Below, piece by piece: positions 6,589 to 11,975 of a stretch of DNA of 11,975 nucleotides. Both the position numbers and the translations under genes were made by a program. The notes beneath the pieces are model-generated. The model was not told the origin of the DNA. It saw nothing but the letters and a program-made list of their open reading frames with translations, and searched no databases. Each line of letters begins with the position of its first letter. Position 1 is the first letter of the stretch. Origin of the DNA: JBPCRW01 sp050996405 (GTDB taxonomy: Bacteria > Acidobacteriota > Blastocatellia > Pyrinomonadales > Pyrinomonadaceae); contig JBPCRW010000153.1 of assembly GCA_050996405.1 (NCBI GenBank), positions 1 to 11,975 of the forward strand. The letters are read 5' to 3'.

Positions 6589-6784
6589 TACGAACGTCTT
6601 TGAACCGGATAAACCTTTAGTTTTTCCAAAGAAAGAAAATCTTTTGATTGTTCCTAATGAACAGGATATTTTTGACGCAAGCCGTATTCAATTATTTCCG
6701 GCAATGGAAAGAAAAAAGGAGAAGGGCGGAAAAGCCCCGAAACGCTCTGCCAAAATAAACAAAAAAGGCTGTAATCAAAGATAG
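6569..6784 (+). CDS. Small hypothetical protein upstream of the Eco57I-type enzyme
   Basis: This 71-residue protein is not recognised. It starts MDKIVFDTNVFEPDKPLVFP, which superficially resembles a PIN-domain start. However, the remainder is too short for a PIN fold and lacks the later acidic motifs. The second half is strongly basic (ERKKEKGGKAPKRSAKINKK), suggesting nucleic-acid contact or disorder. It overlaps the preceding small gene by 20 nt and is followed after 59 nt by the restriction-methyltransferase. The AGAATGG context offers only a weak ribosome-binding site. It may be an accessory protein of the enzyme, or a reading frame retained by chance. Confidence 0.45.
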   Translation: MDKIVFDTNVFEPDKPLVFPKKENLLIVPNEQDIFDASRIQLFPAMERKKEKGGKAPKRSAKINKKGCNQR

Positions 6785-6843
6785 TTTTGTTAAGTTTTGC
6801 CGACTTTGGCGCGCAAAATCATTCATCGTTTTTTAAGTTCTAA

Positions 6844-9800
6844 ATGAAACTAAATGCTCAAACTCCGAAACAATCGCTCAATCGGGCTTTTCTCAAACAA
6901 CCTGTCAGTCGTGACGAGATAACTTTATTCAAAGCTAATCTGCAAACTTTGCTGTCTAAAATTAACGGAACGGAAAGCGAAGAACATCATAAAAACTTTG
7001 TCCGCGATTTTCTCAAAAATACTTTCTATAAAGCGGATTACGAAATAAACACCAAAGGCAGACAAGACCTTGTGATTCACGTCGGCAAATCGGCGCGGGA
7101 AAAAGTCGGCGTGATTTTGGAAGCCAAGAAACCGACGAATAAAGCCGATATGATTTCGGCGGACAATCCGAATAGGAAAGCCTTGCACGAACTCGTTTTG
7201 TATTTTCTGCGCGAACGGATTGACGAAAATAATGTTGATGTTAAATATCTGATTGTTACGAATATAAATGAATGGTTTATTTTCGAGGCGAGCGTGTTTA
7301 ATCAGCTTTTCTTTGAAAATAAGACCTTCGTTAAAGATTACAAACAATGGCGCGACCGGCAGAAAACCACGGTTAAAACCGATTTATTTTATAACGAGAT
7401 TGCCAGACCTTTTATCGAATCAATCGAAACGGAAATCGCCTGCGCGTATTTTGACATTCGCAAATATGAAACCGCGTTAAAGAATGACGATACAAAGACG
7501 GACGAAAGTTTGATTGAGCTTTTCAAGATACTTTCGCCGCAGCATCTGTTAAAAATTCCGTTTGCCGACGACAGCAACCGGCTCGACAAGAATTTTTACA
7601 CCGAACTGCTGCACATCGTCGGACTCGAAGAAATCAAAGACAAAGGCAAACTGAAAATCGAGCGCAAAGCCGCAGACAGACGCGATGCGGGTTCTTTGAT
7701 TGAAAATGCGATTGCGATTATCGAAACCAAAGACAGTTTGCACAAAGTCAAAAATCTGGAAACTTACGGCGCGACGCGAGATGAAAGGCTGTTCGGCGTG
7801 GCTTTGGAATTGTGTTTGACGTGGATAAACCGCGTTTTGTTTCTCAAATTACTCGAAGCGCAGATGGTTGATTATCATAAAGGCAATCGTGATTATCGGT
7901 TTTTGGATATTCAGACGATTCAAGATTTTGACGAGCTTTTCACGCTTTTTCACCAGGTTTTAGCCAAACTGCCGGAAGAACGCCGCGCGAACATTCAGGC
8001 AAAATATAATCGCGTTCCTTATTTGAATAGTTCGCTGTTTGAGATTAGCGAACTCGAAGCCGACACGATAACCGTTGAATCGCTTAAAGATACGATTGCG
8101 CTTTCGTTCATCAATTCAACCGTTCTGAAAGACATCAAAGCCAAACAAAACGGTTTGCCGACGCTCGAATATCTGTTCAAGTTTCTGGACGCTTACGATT
8201 TTGCGGGCGAAGGCGCGTCAGCAATCAAAGAAAATAATCGTTCCTTGATAAACGCGTCGGTTTTGGGAAAAGTTTTCGAGAAAATCAACGGCTACAAAGA
8301 CGGCTCGATTTACACGCCCGGATTTATCACGATGTATATGTGCCGGCAAGCTATCAGATTAGCGGTTGTGCAAAAGTTCAAAGATAAATACGAAATTGAT
8401 ATTGAGACGTTTGAAGATTTGCAAATTTATGTCGGCAGATTTTACAAAACGGCAAACATTTTGGAATTTAACCGGCTTTTCAATTCTCTGCGTTTGTGCG
8501 ACCCGGCGGTTGGCAGCGGACATTTTCTGGTTTCGTCGCTCAACGAAATTATCGCCGTCAAAAGCGAACTCGGCATTTTGGCGGACGAAAACGGCAAACC
8601 GTTTCCAAACATTGAAATCACGGTTGAAGCGGACGAATTGACAGTTTTCGACACCGACAGAAACGAGTTTTTCAAATATCAGATTACGGACGGCAAACCG
8701 AACAGCCGCGAAATGCAGCGATTGCAGAAAACGCTATTCGGCGAAAAGCAGAGTTTAATCGAAAATTGTCTGTTCGGCGTTGATATAAATGCGAACTCGG
8801 TCAAGATTTGCCGTCTGCGTTTGTGGATTGAACTTTTGAAAAACGCCTATTACAAAGAAGGCGGAAACACGCGCGAAGTAAGTGTGTCTTCAGCTAAAGA
8901 AAACGCCCTTACTCACGCGCGGGCTTCTGCATTTAGCGAACTGGAAACCTTGCCGAATATTGACATCAATATCAAAACGGGAAATTCGCTGGTTTCGCGT
9001 TTCGCGCTCGATGCGGATTTGAAGGAAGTCTTAAAAAACAAAAAGAATATCATCGAGCAGTATCGAAAAGCGGTTGCCGATTATAAAAATGAACGAAACC
9101 GCGATAAAAAGCGCGAACTGCTCAAAATAATCGATGAAATCAAAGGCGATTTTAGAACGGAAATTTACAAGCATCATCCGAAAATGCGCGAGCTTTTGAA
9201 AGCGCAGCGTCGGTTTGACGAACTTAATTCAAGACATTTGTTTGAAAAATACAACGAATTTGAAAAGGAAATTTCCTTGCGTCAAGTTCAAAAGGAAATA
9301 GATGAACTCAACTCTGAAATCGAAGCGATAAAATCAAACGCGATTTACCGAAACGCTTTCGAGTGGCGATTTGAATTTCCCGAAGTTTTAGACGACGACG
9401 GAAATTTTACGGGCTTTGATATTGTCATCGGCAATCCGCCTTACGGTTTTAGAAATGTTTTAACGCCTGAAAATAAAGTCTTTTTTCGCAAGGAAAAGAA
9501 ACTGACTTTTTCTTCCGGCGATGTCGCCGAACTCTTTATTGTCATTTCGCAAAAATTTGTCAAAGATAATGGAATTTTGACTTTTATCATTCCTAAAAAA
9601 TCGCTCTACGGCGAATCTTGGGCAAATGTTAGAAAATTTTGGCTGGAAAATGATTTGCGGTTTTTAGTTGATACGAGTAAAGCCTTTGAAAATGTTTTGC
9701 TTGAAATGAATGCTTTTTTGATTTTCAAAAACAAAGAGAAATCACAACAATCAATTACTATCGGAACTACGGAATTTAAGGCAAATGAAATTAAATTCTT

Positions 9801-10527
9801 CGGCACGTTTCCGTTTGACGAAATTTTTACGGATGATTTAGCCAACGCGCAAATTTATCGAGGCTCATATTCAAAAGATTTTCTTCAAAAAATAAAAGAG
9901 AAATCTTATGAAAGTAAAGTTATAAAAGGCGAAATCGGAATTTCAAATATCACTTCGGCTCTGACTTTTGAAGTCGAAGGAAATTTTCCCTGCGTCAAAG
10001 GATTTGACATCGAAAAATACGGACTAAAAGAAGAAGTTCGATATTTGAAAAAGGAAATTGCAGAGAGATATATTGAAGATTACAAACACCCGAAAATCAT
10101 CGCGCAGGAAATAATCGCTCACATTCAAAATCCGATTCCGCATATCGAAATAATTGCTTTTTTTGATGAAAAAGGAAGGCTGTTTAATGATACTTGTGTT
10201 GAAATTATTCCGTTGCGCGACGATTTGAACAAAAAGTTTCTGCTGGCTTACCTTCAATCAAAATTTTGTAATTGGTATTGCTACAACTTTATTTACAACC
10301 GAGCTATTCGGACGATGCACTTTATTGATTATTACGTTTCACAAATTCCAATCCCAAGAATCGAAGAAAAAGACCAGCAGCCATTCGTCGCGCTGGTGAA
10401 CCAAATTCTCGAATTAAAGAAAGCAGGCAAAGACACGCTCGCGTTGGAAAGTGAAATTGATAAGTTGGTTTATCGGCTTTATGATTTGACCGACGACGAG
10501 ATAAAAATTGTCGAAGGGCGAAGCTAG
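6844..10527 (+). CDS. Single-chain Eco57I-class restriction enzyme/N6-adenine DNA methyltransferase (type IIG-like)
   Basis: This is a 1227-residue bifunctional enzyme. The N-terminal region begins with NRAFLKQ and ESEEHHKNFVRDFLKNTFY. It carries a PD-(D/E)xK nuclease site: Asp75 in GRQDLVIHVG and Glu93-Ala-Lys95 in VGVILEAKKP. A helical middle leads to the gamma-class methyltransferase. That has motif I DPAVGSG (553-559), FGVDIN (Asp647) and the N6-adenine catalytic motif NPPY (864-867). A charged helical, possibly coiled-coil stretch lies between, at about 726-835. The C-terminal part (about 870-1227) holds the target-recognition region and ends with LVYRLYDLTDDEIKIVE. All catalytic motifs are intact. 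A repeat-derived insert sits at about 683-698, between LWIELLKNAYY and LETLPNIDINIK, which are nearly adjacent in family members as I recall them. No separate specificity subunit is nearby, consistent with a self-contained enzyme. The ribosome-binding site is poor. Confidence 0.92.
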   Translation: MKLNAQTPKQSLNRAFLKQPVSRDEITLFKANLQTLLSKINGTESEEHHKNFVRDFLKNTFYKADYEINTKGRQDLVIHVGKSAREKVGVILEAKKPTNKADMISADNPNRKALHELVLYFLRERIDENNVDVKYLIVTNINEWFIFEASVFNQLFFENKTFVKDYKQWRDRQKTTVKTDLFYNEIARPFIESIETEIACAYFDIRKYETALKNDDTKTDESLIELFKILSPQHLLKIPFADDSNRLDKNFYTELLHIVGLEEIKDKGKLKIERKAADRRDAGSLIENAIAIIETKDSLHKVKNLETYGATRDERLFGVALELCLTWINRVLFLKLLEAQMVDYHKGNRDYRFLDIQTIQDFDELFTLFHQVLAKLPEERRANIQAKYNRVPYLNSSLFEISELEADTITVESLKDTIALSFINSTVLKDIKAKQNGLPTLEYLFKFLDAYDFAGEGASAIKENNRSLINASVLGKVFEKINGYKDGSIYTPGFITMYMCRQAIRLAVVQKFKDKYEIDIETFEDLQIYVGRFYKTANILEFNRLFNSLRLCDPAVGSGHFLVSSLNEIIAVKSELGILADENGKPFPNIEITVEADELTVFDTDRNEFFKYQITDGKPNSREMQRLQKTLFGEKQSLIENCLFGVDINANSVKICRLRLWIELLKNAYYKEGGNTREVSVSSAKENALTHARASAFSELETLPNIDINIKTGNSLVSRFALDADLKEVLKNKKNIIEQYRKAVADYKNERNRDKKRELLKIIDEIKGDFRTEIYKHHPKMRELLKAQRRFDELNSRHLFEKYNEFEKEISLRQVQKEIDELNSEIEAIKSNAIYRNAFEWRFEFPEVLDDDGNFTGFDIVIGNPPYGFRNVLTPENKVFFRKEKKLTFSSGDVAELFIVISQKFVKDNGILTFIIPKKSLYGESWANVRKFWLENDLRFLVDTSKAFENVLLEMNAFLIFKNKEKSQQSITIGTTEFKANEIKFFGTFPFDEIFTDDLANAQIYRGSYSKDFLQKIKEKSYESKVIKGEIGISNITSALTFEVEGNFPCVKGFDIEKYGLKEEVRYLKKEIAERYIEDYKHPKIIAQEIIAHIQNPIPHIEIIAFFDEKGRLFNDTCVEIIPLRDDLNKKFLLAYLQSKFCNWYCYNFIYNRAIRTMHFIDYYVSQIPIPRIEEKDQQPFVALVNQILELKKAGKDTLALESEIDKLVYRLYDLTDDEIKIVEGRS
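8891..8937 (+). repeat. Palindromic repeat inserted in frame in the Eco57I-type gene
   Basis: GCTAAA (8893-8898) and TTTAGC (8932-8937) bracket a GC-rich core, GCCCTTACTCACGCGCGGGC (8905-8924), whose ends GCCC and GGGC are also complementary. The opening CAGCTAAAG matches the start of the repeat at 10-34. It adds SAKENALTHARASAFS without breaking the frame. The core resembles a dispersed repeat I recall from Acidobacteriota genomes (memory only). Confidence 0.65.
10465..10514 (+). repeat. Direct repeat, copy 1 (3' end of the Eco57I-type gene)
   Basis: These 50 nt encode most of the C-terminal LVYRLYDLTDDEIKIVE segment. They match 11229-11278 at 46 of 50 positions in the same orientation, 764 nt away. 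The two copies flank the minus-strand PIN toxin-antitoxin module. Confidence 0.8.
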
Positions 10528-10961
10528 ATTATTTCGCTCAAAACGACCACGTTAAAATTTGAAAGACGCTTAAAACCGTTGTCGTTTGTTACAAAATATG
10601 AACAGTTTGAAGCAATCGCCGTCGAAGCGTGAACAGCATCGGGAGTTTTCAGGTTTTGGATGGCTCGCAAATCGGCGGCTTGTCGTAAAATAACACGGTT
10701 AATCGGCTCAAGTCTGACATCGGTTTTGGTCAAAAGCGTTTCGTAAGCCGCAACGAGTGTTTAATTATTTTGTCTGATTGGTGGAACAATCGTTTCAAGC
10801 AAGGTGAGTTCGCTGGTAAAAACTTCAATCTCGCCTTCCTTGAGCGCGTTCCATAGCGGAATGAGAATCTGCCAATAATCCGCGTGTTTTTCGACGCTGT
10901 AAATAAACGGCGCGGTGTCGAGATAAACTTTTGCCAGAAGCGGAAAATTTAGCTGTCCCAA
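10524..10961 (-). pseudogene. PIN-domain toxin interrupted by an in-frame TAA
   Basis: On the minus strand, the frame starts at TTG 10961, overlapping the antitoxin end by 13 nt. It reads KVYLDTAPFIYSVEKHADYW (catalytic Asp15), then TSELTLLE (Glu51, Glu56), then IRQNN and TAA at codon 67 (10763-10761). It then continues in the same frame as TLVAAYETLLTKTDVRLEPI, LKTPDAVHA (Asp108) and FVTNDNGF (Asp127), ending at TAG. Family members run straight through this point, so a CAA-to-TAA change fits. Every PIN acidic residue is otherwise kept over the full 145 codons. It is a predicted ribonuclease toxin of the VapC type. Truncation after residue 66 would remove two catalytic Asp residues, so the product should be inactive unless the stop is read through. 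Its terminal TAG shares CTAG with the stop of the convergent Eco57I-type gene. Confidence 0.85.
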
Positions 10962-11170
10962 GATTCACGCTCCGCTTTTAAGTGTTCGTTCACTTCGTCG
11001 GGCGAACTAAAAACTTTCTCGTCCGGCAAACTTTGCAATAAATCGAGTGCGGAAACCTGCGGCTTTTCGCTGTCCGATAAATCTTGCAGGATAATGGTCG
11101 CCAGTCGAAGTTTTTCACTTGCCGGAAGCGGCAAAATTGTTTGCCGATAGATTGTTTGAACGTCTTGCAT
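10949..11170 (-). CDS. Antitoxin of the PIN toxin pair
   Basis: This 73-residue protein has the recognisable pattern of small PIN-partner antitoxins. A start MQDVQTIYRQTILPLPASEK is followed by LRLATIILQDL, a variable link, ALDLLQSLPDEKVFSSPDEV and a terminal EHLKAERESWDS. The C-terminal segment in this group is the likely toxin-binding arm. No clear DNA-binding domain is seen. It is encoded immediately upstream of, and overlaps by 13 nt, the PIN toxin gene whose frame is interrupted. The gene itself is intact. A perfect dyad lies 9 nt before its ATG and may be the operator. Confidence 0.8.
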   Translation of the reverse strand: MQDVQTIYRQTILPLPASEKLRLATIILQDLSDSEKPQVSALDLLQSLPDEKVFSSPDEVNEHLKAERESWDS

Positions 11171-11178
11171 AACAATTT

Positions 11179-11195
11179 GAATCGTAGCACGATTC
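11179..11195. promoter_or_regulatory. Perfect dyad upstream of the minus-strand antitoxin
   Basis: GAATCGT-AGC-ACGATTC is a perfect 7-bp inverted repeat with a 3-nt centre, 8 nt upstream of the antitoxin ATG (11170). On the minus strand TACGAT within it resembles a -10 box. An operator for autorepression is plausible because toxin-antitoxin operons commonly bind such dyads. A short mRNA hairpin occluding the ribosome-binding site is the alternative. Confidence 0.45.
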
Positions 11196-11225
11196 TCGAA
11201 AAGTTAAAACAATTAACAAAGTTAT

Positions 11226-11291
11226 AGATTGGTTTATCGGCTCGACGATTTGACCGACGACGAGATAAAGATTGTCGAGGTAAAGGCGTGA
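11226..11291 (+). pseudogene. Relic of an Eco57I-type methyltransferase C-terminus
   Basis: The frame from 11226 reads RLVYRLDDLTDDEIKIVEVKA and then TGA at 11289-11291. The segment from LVYRL to KIVE matches the C-terminus of the upstream enzyme at 16 of 17 residues, and the DNA matches at 46 of 50 bases from 11229. Homology stops abruptly to the left, so only the 3' tip remains. It is either the remnant of a second, tandem methyltransferase gene or a partial duplication formed when the PIN module arrived. No start codon or function is expected. Confidence 0.8.
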
Positions 11292-11313
11292 TATAATCGC
11301 CGAAAAGCGAGGA
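11292..11313 (+). promoter_or_regulatory. Candidate -10 box and ribosome-binding site of the plus-strand antitoxin-toxin pair
   Basis: A consensus TATAAT at 11292-11297 directly follows the relic stop codon. A GAGGA (11309-11313) lies 7 nt before the antitoxin ATG, so the leader would be very short. The -35 is unclear; TTGTCG at 11272 is only 14 nt upstream. Confidence 0.45.
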
Positions 11314-11320
11314 AAACGAT

Positions 11321-11587
11321 ATGGAAGCAATTAGACGGATTTACGAGAGTTTGCCGGATGTGATTAGCGTTCCGCCAGAATTGCGCCGCCGTCGGGTTGA
11401 AATTATTATTTTGCCGCTTGACGAAAACGGCGACGACAGCCCAAATATACTAAGCGACGAAGAACGCCGCCGGGCATTGGAAAATTTGATGAAACACGCC
11501 GGAGCAGCACAAAGCGGTAATCCGAACGGCGGCGATAACGAGCAAATTGATGCGGATTTGGCGCGTGAATACGGCAGGGATTTATAA
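11321..11587 (+). CDS. Antitoxin of the VapC-type pair
   Basis: This 88-residue protein opens MEAIRRIYESLPDVISVPPE, then LRRRRVEIIILPLDE, the beta-rich start typical of small VapC-partner antitoxins in which a short strand pair ends in VEIIILPL. A middle acidic and flexible part follows, then a C-terminal helical segment (EQIDADLAREYGRDL) likely to bind the toxin. It has a good ribosome-binding site, and its TAA lies only 2 nt before the PIN gene, which strongly supports a toxin-antitoxin pair. I would not assign it to a named antitoxin family with certainty; an AbrB-like or Phd-like relative is possible. Confidence 0.75.
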   Translation: MEAIRRIYESLPDVISVPPELRRRRVEIIILPLDENGDDSPNILSDEERRRALENLMKHAGAAQSGNPNGGDNEQIDADLAREYGRDL

Positions 11588-11589
11588 AA

Positions 11590-11975
11590 ATGCTGATTGA
11601 TACTTCCGGTTTTTATTGTTTCTTTGACGAACACGAACGGCGACACGAAGACGCTTGCAATTTGATGAAATCCGCCGAAACACGGCTCACGACCGGCTAT
11701 GTTTTGGCAGAATTTATACCGCTTTGTTATTCACGCCGACTGAATCAAAAAAAAACTCTTGAGTTTGCCGCCGATTTGCTGGCAAATCCGCTTATCGAAA
11801 TTGTTTGGGTGGACGAAGAATTACACAAAGAGGCTTTTGCGATGCTGCAAAACCGTTCAGATAAAACTTATTCGCTCTGCGATGCCGTCAGTTTTATAGT
11901 TATGCGGCAACGCGGAATTGCCGAATCTCTGACTACCGACAAGCATTTTGAGCAAGAAGGCTTTATCAAATTGCT
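11590..11975 (+). CDS. VapC-type PIN-domain ribonuclease toxin (3' end beyond window)
   Basis: The first 128 residues of a PIN protein are visible, open to the window edge. Motifs in order are LIDTSGFYCFFD (Asp4), VLAEF (Glu41), YSLCDAVSF (Asp98) and LTTDKHF (Asp117): the full acidic set for Mg-dependent RNA cleavage. Family members of this type are about 130-140 residues, so only a few C-terminal residues are probably missing. It starts 2 nt after the antitoxin stop. Unlike the other three toxins here, it has no visible lesion. The cellular target (tRNA, rRNA or mRNA) cannot be inferred from the sequence. Confidence 0.9.
   Translation, partial: MLIDTSGFYCFFDEHERRHEDACNLMKSAETRLTTGYVLAEFIPLCYSRRLNQKKTLEFAADLLANPLIEIVWVDEELHKEAFAMLQNRSDKTYSLCDAVSFIVMRQRGIAESLTTDKHFEQEGFIKL

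Noticed and set aside
6569..6784. Truncated PIN toxin suggested by the IVFDTNVF start
   Set aside because: The rest of the short protein lacks the later acidic motifs, and no continuation appears in other frames.
6844..10527. BREX PglX methyltransferase
   Set aside because: Length and NPPY motif are similar, but there is an N-terminal D-(E)xK nuclease site and no other BREX gene (pglZ, brxC, brxL) is in view.
1..11975. CRISPR array, tRNA or rRNA genes
   Set aside because: No regularly spaced direct repeats or recognisable RNA gene signatures were found by eye on either strand.

Overview
The window is a defence island from what looks like a Gram-negative, non-enteric bacterium of moderate GC (roughly low forties percent by eye). 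I suspect Acidobacteriota of the Blastocatellia/Pyrinomonadales type. That is an inference from codon style and from two kinds of short palindromic repeat that resemble ones I recall from that group. No rRNA, tRNA or marker gene is present to confirm it.

Positions 1-5251 hold a type I restriction-modification operon on the plus strand. It runs: a possible hsdM tail, hsdS, a UPF0175 antitoxin, a DUF3368 PIN-like toxin (start lesion), hsdR, and a YgjP/DUF45-type zinc metallopeptidase. Spacing is tight throughout (about 21, 0 and 5 nt gaps, then a 4 nt overlap), so the toxin-antitoxin pair lies inside the R-M operon. Positions 5252-5495 are non-coding and carry a nested inverted repeat that reminds me of an integron attC site. 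On the minus strand, 5496-6057 is a DUF433 antitoxin with a decayed DUF5615 toxin (one frameshift, one amber codon).

Positions 6203-10527 form a second plus-strand cluster: a small excisionase-type HTH protein, two small unrecognised proteins, and a 1227-residue single-chain Eco57I-class (type IIG-like) restriction-methyltransferase. It ends at a CTAG shared with the stop codon of a convergent minus-strand PIN toxin, which has an in-frame TAA. That toxin's antitoxin is intact (10949-11170). Next comes a 21-codon relic of a second Eco57I-type methyltransferase C-terminus (11226-11291), then a plus-strand antitoxin and VapC-type PIN toxin cut by the window end.

Two themes stand out. First, there are four PIN-type toxin-antitoxin modules in 12 kb; all four antitoxins look intact, while three of the four toxins carry lesions. 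Second, short palindromic repeats appear inside reading frames of the R-M genes (HsdR residues 299-306, Eco57I-type enzyme about 683-698, possibly the HsdM tail). All are read in the same frame and start Pro/Ser-Ala-Lys, which suggests a repeat family that tolerates insertion into proteins.
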